64,000 nucleotides of DNA from DATARR01 sp036376245 (GTDB taxonomy: Bacteria > Acidobacteriota > Thermoanaerobaculia > Multivoradales > UBA5704): assembly GCA_036376245.1 (NCBI GenBank), contig DASVAS010000002.1, positions 33,861-97,860 of the forward strand. The letters run 5' to 3'. Shown here one piece after another: positions 19,151 through 32,240 of the stretch (positions are counted from its first letter, which is position 1; the number at the start of each line of letters is the position of its first letter). The notes under the pieces were generated by a model, which saw nothing but the letters and a program-made list of their open reading frames with translations, ran no database searches and had not been told where the DNA came from. The translations under genes were made by a program, and so were the position numbers.

Positions 19151-19843
19151 GTGACCCGCCAGCCGGATCTCGAACATGCCGAGGCTGATGAGCGGCCGCG
19201 CTACAGTGTGGCGCAGGCGGCGAGGTACGTTCAGATCTCTCCCACGACGCTGCGCTCCTGGGTGGTGGGCCGGCCCTATCCCACCGCGGAAGGGGACCGC
19301 TACTCGAAGCCTCTCATCATTCGGCCTGTGCCTGGAGATCCCCGCCTCTCGTTCTCCAACCTGAGGGAGGCCCACGTGCTCCGGGCGCTGCGCACGAGGC
19401 ACGAGGTTCCCATGGCGGCGGTCCGCACGGCGCTGGACTATGCCGCGGACAAGTTGAATATCCAGAGGCTGCTGCTGAGCCGTGAGCTGATGGCGGACGC
19501 CGGCTCCCTGTTCATCGAGCGGCTAGGGCAGATCATCGACCTGAGCCGCTCCGGCCAGATCGCCCTCAAGGAGATGTTCGACGGCCACCTGAGCCGCATC
19601 CAGTGGGAGCCGATCCGGCTGTTCCCGGTCGTGGCGGCGAGAGGCCTGGGCGGGCCTCACATCGTCGGCATCGACCCCCAGGTCTCTTTCGGCCGCCCCT
19701 TCATCGTCGGCAAGGGGGTGCGGACCTCAACCATCGTCGAGCGCCTGGACGCCGGGGAGGACCGGGAAGCGGTCGCGGCGGACTACGGGCTCGAAGACTT
19801 CGAGATCGACGAGGCGATCCTCTACGAGCGCGCCGCCGCCTGA
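19151..19843 (+). CDS. HTH/DUF433 antitoxin-like protein
   Basis: A 230-residue protein with an N-terminal MerR-like helix-turn-helix (RYSVAQAARYVQISPTTLRSWVVG) and a C-terminal DUF433 domain (FGRPFIVGKGVRTSTIVERLDAGEDREAVAADYGLEDFEI). This architecture is typical of antitoxins paired with PIN-like toxins (VapB45-like). GTG 19151 is preferred because AGGGAGG precedes it by 8 nt; an upstream TTG (19133) is also in frame. The toxin reading frame begins directly at its stop codon. Confidence 0.82.
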   Translation: MTRQPDLEHAEADERPRYSVAQAARYVQISPTTLRSWVVGRPYPTAEGDRYSKPLIIRPVPGDPRLSFSNLREAHVLRALRTRHEVPMAAVRTALDYAADKLNIQRLLLSRELMADAGSLFIERLGQIIDLSRSGQIALKEMFDGHLSRIQWEPIRLFPVVAARGLGGPHIVGIDPQVSFGRPFIVGKGVRTSTIVERLDAGEDREAVAADYGLEDFEIDEAILYERAAA

Positions 19844-19847
19844 TCCC

Positions 19848-20264
19848 ATCTTCTTCACAGACCGGGACCTGGGGCGTTCGGTAGCGGCGGCGCTCCGGGC
19901 GGGAGGGTTGCGGGTCGAGGCCTACCACGAGCATTTCCAGCCGGACAACGTCCCCGACCGGGAGTGGCTCCGGTTCATCGGCGGCAAGGGTTGGATCGCG
20001 CTTTCCCACAACAAGTACATTCGCTACGAGAGAGATGAGCTCGACGACCTGATGAAGTCCGGCGTCAAGGCGTTCTTCCTGATCGGCAAGGGGCCGCATG
20101 CCGCTTATTCGGCGGCCATCCTCCGGAACATCGACAAGATCCGGGAGTTGATCCAGGCCCATTCGGAGCCGTTCGCCGCGAAGGTCTACCAGAACCGGGA
20201 CGAGGTCAGTTTGTGGGTGACCTACGCTCAATGGCTCGAAGGACGGCGCCGGGAACCCCGCTGA
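19848..20264 (+). CDS. PIN-like (VapC45/DUF5615-type) toxin without an ordinary start codon
   Basis: The conserved N terminus reads PIFFTDRDLGRSVAAALRAG, with the first acidic PIN residue in FFTDRD, followed by HEHFQPDNVPDREWLRFIG and WIALSHNKYIRYERDEL, typical of the PIN-like partners of DUF433 antitoxins. Homology begins at about 19845, yet no ATG, GTG or TTG occurs in frame before TTG 19908, which would delete the catalytic Asp. I placed the start at ATC 19848 as the least bad option; CTG 19869 or a +1 shift from the antitoxin frame at its TGA are alternatives. Predicted function is an RNase toxin. Confidence 0.7.
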   Translation: MFFTDRDLGRSVAAALRAGGLRVEAYHEHFQPDNVPDREWLRFIGGKGWIALSHNKYIRYERDELDDLMKSGVKAFFLIGKGPHAAYSAAILRNIDKIRELIQAHSEPFAAKVYQNRDEVSLWVTYAQWLEGRRREPR

Positions 20265-20285
20265 CCCTTCTGCCGGCCCGCGCAT

Positions 20286-20478
20286 CGCGCGGTACACCCC
20301 TCCCCCTCGCGGGTACAGGGGTCCCCCTGCGAGGTACGGGCCTCCCCCTCACGGGTATGGGCCTGTCCCCACGAGGGGGAAGGGCGTACCCCGCGGGGGG
20401 AGGGGCGTACCTTCGAGGTACCGGCCCGTACCCGCGAGGTACGGGGGTCCCCCCGCGAGGGGGAGGGGTGTACCCGCC
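20286..20478. repeat. GC-rich tandem and inverted GGTAC/TCCCCC repeat array
   Basis: The 320-nt gap between the toxin and the GTPase gene is mostly this array. About eight units of 20-24 nt combine a GTAC core with runs of C or G (examples GCGAGGTACGGG and TCCCCCTGC). The first half has TCCCCC on the plus strand and the second half GGGGGA, so the array folds on itself. No coding function is seen although it reads open in several frames. Confidence 0.8.
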
Positions 20479-20520
20479 TTTTCCAGGCCGTGACAACGAG
20501 GGGGAGGGCCGCCCCCCTCA

Positions 20521-20551
20521 TTGACGCGCCCCGGGGGCCGGGTGCTATGCT
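20521..20551 (+). promoter_or_regulatory. Possible promoter of the MglA-like gene
   Basis: TTGACG (20521-20526) directly follows the repeat array; TATGCT (20546-20551) lies 19 nt on, or GCTATG at 17 nt. The start codon is about 34 nt downstream. The spacing is not ideal. Confidence 0.4.
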
Positions 20552-20584
20552 CCAAAGTCCTGTTTCAGCTCGCTTACAAGCCCT

Positions 20585-21733
20585 ATGGTGTTTTTCAATT
20601 ACAGCACGATGCAGATGGCGGCCAAGGTCGTCTACTACGGCCCCGGTCTGTGCGGCAAGACGACCAACCTCCACCACATCTACCAGCACACCGCCGGAGA
20701 GTCGCGGGGCGAGATGGTTTCCCTGGAGACGGAGACCGACCGTACCCTGTTCTTCGACCTGCTGCCCATCGACGTCGGCTCCATCGCCGGCTTCAACACC
20801 CGCATCCAGCTCTACACCGTGCCCGGACAGGTGTTCTACAACACCACCCGCAAGCTGGTGCTCAAGGGCGTGGACGGCGTCGTGTTCGTGGCGGACTCCC
20901 AGCGGCCCATGCTGCAGGCCAACGTCGAGTCGTTCCGTAACCTGGAGGAGAACCTGGCGGAGATGGGGCTGTCCATGGACACCCTGCCGCTGGTCCTCCA
21001 GTTCAACAAGCGGGACCTCGCCGACATCTGCACGATCGACGAGATGAACGCCGCCCTGAACCGCAACAACTGGCCCTGGTTCGAGGCCTCGGCGGTCTCC
21101 GGCGTCGGCGTGTTCGAGACCCTCAAGGGGATCTCGCGCTACACCCTGATGGCGCTCAAGAAGCGGCTCGGCCGCAACGAGCCGGCGGCGGCGCCGGCCC
21201 GTCCCGGCGCCGCGGCGCCGCCGAAGCCCGCGGCGGCGGCCCCGCCCGCGCCGGCTCCCGCCCAGACAGCCTCGGGCGCGCACCCGCAGGTGACGCCGCC
21301 CACGGCGTCGGGCGCCCATCCCCAGGTTTCGGCAGCCGCGCCCCCGAAGCTGGCGGCCCCGGCTCCGCCGGCCGCGCCGCCCAAAGCGCCTCCGGGCGCC
21401 AAGAGCGGCCGGACCGTGGACGTCCTGGGCGAGCTCGAGAAGCTCCGGCGGGAGGCCAGGCAGCCGGCCGCCGCTCCGGCGCCGGCCCGTCCGGCGGCGG
21501 CGCCCCAGGCGCCGGGCGCCAACGGCCATGGCGAGCTTTCGCGGAACGTCGAAATGAGCCTGCGGCGGGCGGACTTCCAGCGCGCCCGGCGGATCCTCGT
21601 CAGCTTCCAGGTGGAGGACGACCAGAACCAGGTCGTGGACGCCGTGCGCGACCTGCAGGTGGACCTCAAGGACGCCGCCGGGCTCGAGAAGCTCCTCCTT
21701 CGCATCAACGTGTCGCTCAACTCCAAGGAATAG
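20585..21733 (+). CDS. MglA-like small GTPase with long Ala/Pro linker and C-terminal helical domain
   Basis: Residues 1-195 form an MglA-type Ras-like GTPase: P loop GPGLCGKTTN, LYTVPGQVFYNTTRKLVLKG, and NKRDL for guanine recognition. MglA proteins set polarity and motility in Myxococcus and Thermus. Unlike classic MglA of about 195 residues, this 382-residue protein continues into an Ala/Pro-rich linker (about 198-285) that contains the duplicated block ASGAHPQV, then a charged helical domain (RTVDVLGELEKLRREAR; LSRNVEMSLRRADFQRARR). No MglB gene is adjacent. Partner and role unknown; the pilT motor elsewhere in the window is a plausible functional link. Confidence 0.85.
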   Translation: MVFFNYSTMQMAAKVVYYGPGLCGKTTNLHHIYQHTAGESRGEMVSLETETDRTLFFDLLPIDVGSIAGFNTRIQLYTVPGQVFYNTTRKLVLKGVDGVVFVADSQRPMLQANVESFRNLEENLAEMGLSMDTLPLVLQFNKRDLADICTIDEMNAALNRNNWPWFEASAVSGVGVFETLKGISRYTLMALKKRLGRNEPAAAPARPGAAAPPKPAAAAPPAPAPAQTASGAHPQVTPPTASGAHPQVSAAAPPKLAAPAPPAAPPKAPPGAKSGRTVDVLGELEKLRREARQPAAAPAPARPAAAPQAPGANGHGELSRNVEMSLRRADFQRARRILVSFQVEDDQNQVVDAVRDLQVDLKDAAGLEKLLLRINVSLNSKE

Positions 21734-21751
21734 CAGTCCCGGCAACCCGCG

Positions 21752-22234
21752 ATGAGGTGCCCCTTCTGCTCCGAGAACCGCGACCGGGTGGTCGACTCGC
21801 GGGAGAGCCGCGACGGCGCGACCATCCGCCGCCGGCGGGAGTGCCTGAGCTGCGGCCGGCGCTTCACTTCCTACGAGCAGATTGAAGACATTCCGTATAT
21901 GGTGGTGAAGCACGACGGCACCCGCGAGGAGTTCAGCCGCAAGAAGCTCCTCGGCGGCCTGCTCAAGGCGTGCGAGAAGCGGCCGGTCCCCCTCAAGAAG
22001 CTGGAGTCCATCGTGGACCAGGCCGAGTCGATGCTGAACGAGCGCGAGGACCGGGAGATCTCCACCCAGGAGATCGGCGGCTTCGTGATGGAGCGCCTGA
22101 AGGAGCTGGACCAGGTGGCCTACGTCCGCTTCGCTTCCGTCTACCGCCGCTTCGAGGACATCGACGCCTTCATGAACGAGGTCAAGTCGCTGTGGGAAAA
22201 GAGCAAGGAGCCCAAGGGAGGGGCCGAAACATGA
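21752..22234 (+). CDS. nrdR: Transcriptional repressor NrdR
   Basis: A zinc-ribbon/ATP-cone repressor of ribonucleotide reductase genes that senses ATP/dATP. The N-terminal ribbon has MRCPFC and RECLSCGRRFTSYEQ; the ATP-cone starts VVKHDGTREEFSRKKLLGG and ends VAYVRFASVYRRFEDIDAF. Length 160 residues is standard. Its stop overlaps the next ATG by 4 nt, giving nrdR-hsp20 coupling. No nrd genes lie nearby in the window. Confidence 0.96.
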   Translation: MRCPFCSENRDRVVDSRESRDGATIRRRRECLSCGRRFTSYEQIEDIPYMVVKHDGTREEFSRKKLLGGLLKACEKRPVPLKKLESIVDQAESMLNEREDREISTQEIGGFVMERLKELDQVAYVRFASVYRRFEDIDAFMNEVKSLWEKSKEPKGGAET

Positions 22235-22690
22235 CGGTTCGCTTCGAGTCCCTGTTCCTGATCTCCCGCTTCCAGGCCGAGCTCGACCGCCTGTTCCAGG
22301 AGGCCATGCAGCTCGGCGAGGAGGACCTGCCCCTCGGCGAGTGGCAGCCGGCCATCGACGTGGTCGAGACGCCGGAGGCGGTCACCATCCTGGCCGAGGT
22401 CCCCGGCTTCCGCCCCCAGGACCTGAAGGTGGAGGTGCGCGGGCCGCGCATCTTCATCACCGGCGTCAAGTCCAGGGCCGCCCTCCCCGAAGCGCAGCGG
22501 GTCAAATTCCACTGCATGGAGCGGGGACACGGCCGGTTCAGCCGCGAGATCCACGTGTTCGCTCCGGTGAACACCCACAAGGGGACCGCCCGCCTGAACG
22601 ACGGGCTGCTCGCGCTGGAGTTCCCTAAAATTCAGGACAAGCGATCCGAGGCTCGTGTCTTGCATATCCAGGAGGAAGAAAGGACCGTAA

Positions 22691-22698
<8 letters not shown>
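22231..22698 (+). CDS. Small heat-shock protein, Hsp20/alpha-crystallin family
   Basis: A 155-residue holdase. The alpha-crystallin domain runs from WQPAIDVVETPEAVTILAEV through VPGFRPQDLKVEVRGPRIFI to the GxL motif NDGLLALEFPKI. The ATG overlaps nrdR (ATGA) and the 3' end overlaps lon by 8 nt, forming nrdR-hsp20-lon-thiL. The position next to lon suggests a protein-quality-control role. No CIRCE is seen upstream. Confidence 0.92.
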
Positions 22699-25108
<2,410 letters not shown>

Positions 25109-25112
25109 AAAG

Positions 25113-26063
25113 ATGCCCGCCGGTGAGGATCGTCTCCTCCGCTGGCTGCGCGATCAGCTCGACGAGCCGCTGATCGGAGACGACGCGGCGGTCCTGCCCG
25201 CGGGCGGACCGTTCGCGGTCACCGTCGATCACCAGATCGCGGGCGTGCATTTCCCACCGGGTTTGGATGCAGCCGTGATCGCGCGCCGTCTGCTGGCGGT
25301 GAACCTTTCGGACCTCGCGGCCACGGGCGCGGTCCCCGCGTACGCCTTCCTGGCCCTGGCCGCTCCCGCCGGCTTCGATCATAAAAAATTCTTCATGGCC
25401 TTCCTCGCCGGCTGCCGCCGTTTCGGTCTGCGCCTCGCCGGCGGCGACCTCGCAAGGAGCGATCGCTTCACCGCCGCGCTGACCCTGATGGGAACGAAAG
25501 AGAAGGGCGGACGCTGGCTGACGCGCGGCGGCGCGGCCCCGGGGCACGCGCTGTGGCTGGGCGGAACGGTGGGCGAATCCGCCGCCGGGCGCCTGGTGAT
25601 CGAACGAGGGGAGGAGGCTTTCAAAGCCTTTTCTTCCGCTTTGCGCGCCGCCGCCCGGCGGGCCGCACGCCGTCATCTCCACCCCGAGCCGCAGATCGAT
25701 CTCGGCCGCTGGCTCGCGAAACGAAAGGAAGGCGCGGCCATGGACGTCTCGGACGGCGTGGCCCGCGACCTCCACCGCTTGTGCCGCGCGAGCGGCACGG
25801 GCGCGGAGATCGAAGCGGAAGCGCTGCCCCTTTCCGATCGTTTTACAGATCTTTGCGAAACTCTCGATGCCGATCCTCTCACCCTGGCCCTGGGAGGCGG
25901 CGAGGATTACGTGCTCCTGTTCACCCTGCCGCGAGGCGAAGAGCCTCCCGAGCCTTTCGCTTGCCGGCGGATCGGAACGATCACGAAGCGCCGCGGTGTA
26001 TGGCTGCTGCGGGACAGCGGGAAAGAGCCGCTGCCGGAGCTGGGCTGGGATCACCTGGGATGA
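25113..26063 (+). CDS. thiL: Thiamine-monophosphate kinase
   Basis: Phosphorylates thiamine monophosphate to the active diphosphate. Recognisable parts are GDDAAVL, VTVDHQIAGVHF, RLLAVNLSDLAATGAVP, LAGGDLARS, MDVSDGVARDLHRL and GGGEDYVLLF, in family order. ATG 25113 (MPAGEDRLLRWL) is 4 nt after the lon stop; the upstream in-frame start lies within lon. The 316-residue length is normal. The third motif is VDHQIAGVHF where VDxxVEGVHF is usual, a small divergence. Confidence 0.9.
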   Translation: MPAGEDRLLRWLRDQLDEPLIGDDAAVLPAGGPFAVTVDHQIAGVHFPPGLDAAVIARRLLAVNLSDLAATGAVPAYAFLALAAPAGFDHKKFFMAFLAGCRRFGLRLAGGDLARSDRFTAALTLMGTKEKGGRWLTRGGAAPGHALWLGGTVGESAAGRLVIERGEEAFKAFSSALRAAARRAARRHLHPEPQIDLGRWLAKRKEGAAMDVSDGVARDLHRLCRASGTGAEIEAEALPLSDRFTDLCETLDADPLTLALGGGEDYVLLFTLPRGEEPPEPFACRRIGTITKRRGVWLLRDSGKEPLPELGWDHLG

Positions 26064-26071
26064 AAAAGAAA

Positions 26072-26094
26072 AGCCCCGGCCTGACGCCGGGGCT
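26072..26094. terminator. Bidirectional-position terminator, U-rich on the minus strand
   Basis: AGCCCCGGC (26072-26080) pairs with GCCGGGGCT (26086-26094) around a 5-nt loop. The minus-strand transcript continues CTTTTCTTTTT, a good intrinsic terminator for the HTH gene; on the plus strand it follows the thiL stop within 9 nt but has only a weak U tract. The 17 nt at 26063-26079 recur exactly at 57922-57938. Confidence 0.8.
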
Positions 26095-26118
26095 CTCTCA
26101 GATGCGCGGATCTCGCGA

Positions 26119-26952
26119 TCAGCGGACGAACTTCTGCAGGCTGCGGACCAGGCCCTTGAATTTCTTCTCGAGCGTGGCGTAGGACTTCTCCATCGCCTTC
26201 AGGCGCTGCTGCAGCCCCGACGTCTCGGTGGAAGCCGCGGCGGCGCGGCCACGGCCACGGCCACGACCACGACCGGCGGCGCTGGCGGCACGGCCCTTGG
26301 CGGCCGCTCCACTGCCCTTCTTGCGGCCACCGCGGCCGCTCTCGCTGCGGAGCTGACGGAAGACGTCCACCGCCTGCGGATAGAAACGCCGCGCGCGGCC
26401 CGTGCCCTCGCTGGGCAGACGATCGGCGTTGGCGCGGACATAGCGCACCAGCGTGGGATAGGAAATTCCGGTCTGCTCACTGATCTGCGTGAGCGTCAGG
26501 AGATTGCTGCTCGCCTTGCCGGCGGCGCGGCCACGCGCGGCGCCAGCGGCTTTCTTGGCCGGACGGCCCGGAGGACGGCCGCGGCGCTTGGCGGCGGGAG
26601 CGGCGGGAGCGGCGGCAGCCCGCGTCGAAGCGGCCTTGCGGCCGCGCGCGGCGGCCGCGCTCTTCTTGGCCGGACGGCCCGGACGGCGCTTGCTGGCCGC
26701 CGGCCGCTCGGGACGCGGCGCGTTGGGATCCTTGCGCGGACGGCCCCGCCGGCCGATGTTTTCATTCTTCAATTCGTCGAAGACCGGCAGCGCGCTCTCG
26801 GGGTAGCGCTGCTTGCGGCCCTGTCCGACGGAGGGGATGCGGTCCTGATAGGTCTTCTTGTATCTCTGGAGCGTCGGCATCGAAATGCCCGTGCGCGTGG
26901 AAATTTCTGAGAGTGTAAAGAGCTTTTCGTCCTGGTTATCGGGTTCGGCCAT
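26119..26952 (-). CDS. DNA-binding protein with duplicated HTH domains and AT-hooks
   Basis: A 277-residue very basic protein. Residues 11-63 and 151-204 are clear internal duplicates of one MerR-like HTH (FTLSEISTRTGISMPTLQRY against LTLTQISEQTGISYPTLVRY). Between them are AT-hook-like motifs: GRRGRPRKDP (67-76), KRRPGRPAKK (88-97) and KRRGRPPGRPAKK (122-134). A second basic linker with an RGRGRGRGR run (about 228-236) and a C-terminal coiled coil (LQQRLKAMEKSYATLEKKFKG) follow, suggesting a dimer. It looks like a nucleoid-associated or global regulator; target unknown. Expressed from a near-consensus promoter. Confidence 0.75.
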   Translation of the reverse strand: MAEPDNQDEKLFTLSEISTRTGISMPTLQRYKKTYQDRIPSVGQGRKQRYPESALPVFDELKNENIGRRGRPRKDPNAPRPERPAASKRRPGRPAKKSAAAARGRKAASTRAAAAPAAPAAKRRGRPPGRPAKKAAGAARGRAAGKASSNLLTLTQISEQTGISYPTLVRYVRANADRLPSEGTGRARRFYPQAVDVFRQLRSESGRGGRKKGSGAAAKGRAASAAGRGRGRGRGRAAAASTETSGLQQRLKAMEKSYATLEKKFKGLVRSLQKFVR

Positions 26953-27025
26953 GATGTTCGTTCGCCTCCTCTTAGGCTATGGATGTTATGGTTCCGGTAT
27001 CGGACCGTTCATATAAAACAGGTCC

Positions 27026-27054
27026 ATTATCAAAAAGGGACCCCTATCTGTCAA
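27026..27054 (-). promoter_or_regulatory. Near-consensus sigma-70 promoter of the AT-hook/HTH gene
   Basis: On the minus strand TTGACA (27049-27054), a 17-nt spacer, then GATAAT (27026-27031). Transcription should start near 27019, leaving a leader of about 65 nt that includes an AGAGGAGG ribosome site. The region (26953-27135) is unusually AT-rich for this window and is a plausible autoregulatory target. Confidence 0.85.
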
Positions 27055-27135
27055 TAGATACAGGGAAAAATCCCCGTCAGCGGGCATGTTTCAGCGAAAG
27101 CGAGGGAATGATCCAGGGAGCGACCGCGTGGATTT

Positions 27136-30171
<3,036 letters not shown>

Positions 30172-30201
30172 TGAAACGGATTGTAGCGGAACGCGGGACT
30201 T

Positions 30202-31497
30202 CTACGACACCATTTTGCGCAAATCCCGCCAGAACTCCGGGTACGACTTCACGACCACCTCCGGATGGTCGATGACGACGCCCGGCCGGCGCAGCCCCAC
30301 CAGGGCCATGCTCATGGCGATGCGGTGGTCTCCCCGGGGGTCGACGCGCACCTCCTCCGTGGGAGGATCGGCCTCGTGCCAGAGACCGGGAAGCCACAGG
30401 CTGTCCCGCCCTTCGCGGGCGTCGGCCCCGGCCTTGCGCAGCTCCGTGGCCATGGCGTCCAGGCGGTCGCTCTCCTTGATGCGCAGGTGGGCCACGTTGT
30501 GGATCAGCGTCTCCCCGCTGGCGAACGGCGCCAGGGCGGCGAGCGTCGGGACCTGGTCGGGCATGTTGGAGAGGTCGGCCTTGATCCCCTTGAGGTCCTG
30601 GCCGCGGACGCGCAGGACGTCCCCCTTCCAGCTCACCTCGGCCCCCATCTCGGCCAGCAGGTCGATGAACTCGCGGTCGCCCTGGCGGGAATCGCGGGAG
30701 AGGCCGTCCAGCAGCACGTCCCCTTCCGTGAGGGCGGCGGCGGCGGCGGGATAGCAGGCGGCGGAGAAGTCCCCCTCCACCCGCAGGCGGCCGGCCCGCA
30801 GCGTCGACGGGCGCACGCGGTAGGCCCGGGGGCCGGCGCGCTCGATGTGGCCGTCGAAGGCGGCGGCGGCGGCCAGGGTCACGTCCACATAGGGGCGGGA
30901 GGTCAGGGAAGGGACCTCCACCACCACCTCCTCGGGGGCGCGCAGGGCGGCCATCAGGATCGCCGAGAGGTACTGGCTGGACTCGCCCGCGTCGAGGGTG
31001 GCGGCGCCGCCGCGCAGGCTGCCGCCCTCGATACGCAGGGGCACGTAGCCCTCGGCGGCGAGGTACTCGATCCGTGCCCCGAGCTGGCGCAGGGCGTCCA
31101 CCAGGGGACCCACGGGGCGCTCGCGCAGGCGCGGGATGCCGTCCAGCCGCCAGCGGCCGGGGATCACCGCCAGGGTGGCCACCAGGAAGCGGAGCATGGT
31201 GCCGGCGTTGCCGCAGAAGACCTCCACCTCTTCCCGAGGCGGGCCGGTGGGATCCAGGCGGACTTCGTCCTCCCCCTCCTCCACCCGGAAGCCGCAGCGG
31301 CCCAGGGCCGCCATGAAGAGGCGGGTGTCCTCCGCCTGGAGCGGGCGCTCGATCACCGCCGGGGAGCCGGAGAGCAGCGCCAGGTTGAAGTACCGGTGCG
31401 TCATGCTCTTCGACGACGGCACGCGCACCCGGCCGCGCGCCCGGCGGCCGGCGGGCACCGCGAAGGGCTCAAGCTGCGTCGAAAACGAGTCCGTCAT
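30202..31497 (-). CDS. aroA: 3-phosphoshikimate 1-carboxyvinyltransferase (EPSP synthase)
   Basis: Shikimate-pathway step joining shikimate 3-phosphate and PEP. PSSKSMTHRYFNLALLSG (usual PGSKSxTNRAL), EVFCGNAGTMLRFLVATLAV, GESSQYLSAILMAALRAPE, and LSNMPDQVPTLAALAPFASG with HLRIKESDRLDAMATEL are diagnostic. The 431-residue length is normal. The start lies 29 nt inside the upstream hydrolase gene, so the two are coupled. The Thr-His in place of Thr-Asn in the first motif is unusual but occurs in divergent members. Confidence 0.93.
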   Translation of the reverse strand: MTDSFSTQLEPFAVPAGRRARGRVRVPSSKSMTHRYFNLALLSGSPAVIERPLQAEDTRLFMAALGRCGFRVEEGEDEVRLDPTGPPREEVEVFCGNAGTMLRFLVATLAVIPGRWRLDGIPRLRERPVGPLVDALRQLGARIEYLAAEGYVPLRIEGGSLRGGAATLDAGESSQYLSAILMAALRAPEEVVVEVPSLTSRPYVDVTLAAAAAFDGHIERAGPRAYRVRPSTLRAGRLRVEGDFSAACYPAAAAALTEGDVLLDGLSRDSRQGDREFIDLLAEMGAEVSWKGDVLRVRGQDLKGIKADLSNMPDQVPTLAALAPFASGETLIHNVAHLRIKESDRLDAMATELRKAGADAREGRDSLWLPGLWHEADPPTEEVRVDPRGDHRIAMSMALVGLRRPGVVIDHPEVVVKSYPEFWRDLRKMVS

Positions 31498-32227
31498 AGC
31501 CGAACTCCACGCCCTCGGGGAGCGGGTCGTCGTGGTCCACCTCGTGGGCCATGTGGGTGAGGATGGTACGGCGGGCCCCGATCCGCCGCGCGGTCGCGAC
31601 CGCCTCCTCGACAGAGAAGTGCGTCGAGTGGGGGCGATGGCGCAGGGCGTCCAGGATCAGGACCTCCACCCCGTCCAGCAGACGGAAGCTGGTCTCGGGG
31701 ATCACGTTGCAGTCCGTCACGTAGGCGAAGCCGCCGATCCGGTAGCCGAAGACCTCCATCTCGCCGTGCCAGACCGGGACGGGGACGACCGTCCGCCCCA
31801 GCAGCTCGAAGGGCTCGCGCACCTCGATCAGGTCGAGCTGCGGCTTGCCGCCCCCCTCCTGGCCGGGCTCGAAGACGTAGGCGAACGCCCGTCGCAGGTT
31901 GCGCAGCGTCTCCGCCGAGCCGTAGCAGGGGATGGCCGCCCGCTGGCGGAAGTTGAAGATCCGCACGTCGTCGAGCCCGAAGATGTGGTCGGCGTGAGAG
32001 TGGGTGAAGACGATGGCGTCCACCCGGGGCAGGCCGAAACGGAGCGCCTGCTGGCGCAGGTCGGTGGAGGTGTCGACCAGGACCACCCCTGCCGCCATCT
32101 CCAGCTTGAGGCCGGGGCGCATGCGCTTGTTCCTGGGGTTGTCCGAAAGGCAGACCGGACAGGTGCAGCCGATCACCGGGATCCCCGTCGAGGTCCCGCT
32201 GCCGAACATGGTGACGCGCAAAGACAT
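31469..32227 (-). CDS. MBL-fold hydrolase, PhnP/RNase Z-like
   Basis: A 252-residue metallo-beta-lactamase-fold phosphodiesterase. The N terminus GSGTSTGIPVIGCTCPVC is typical of PhnP-like proteins, and the metal site is VFTHSHADHIFGLDD. Later ligands are in VWHGEMEVFGY, YVTDCNVIP and LTHMAHEVDHDD. PhnP itself acts on cyclic phosphodiesters in phosphonate use, but no phn genes are present and many homologs are uncharacterised, so no specific substrate is claimed. It lies between lpxH and aroA. Confidence 0.85.
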   Translation of the reverse strand: MSLRVTMFGSGTSTGIPVIGCTCPVCLSDNPRNKRMRPGLKLEMAAGVVLVDTSTDLRQQALRFGLPRVDAIVFTHSHADHIFGLDDVRIFNFRQRAAIPCYGSAETLRNLRRAFAYVFEPGQEGGGKPQLDLIEVREPFELLGRTVVPVPVWHGEMEVFGYRIGGFAYVTDCNVIPETSFRLLDGVEVLILDALRHRPHSTHFSVEEAVATARRIGARRTILTHMAHEVDHDDPLPEGVEFGYDGLVFDAA

Positions 32228-32240
32228 CGGACCGGGGATC

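Noticed and set aside
20286..20478. CRISPR array
   Set aside because: Units are not separated by unique spacers of constant length, are themselves inverted, and no cas gene is near.
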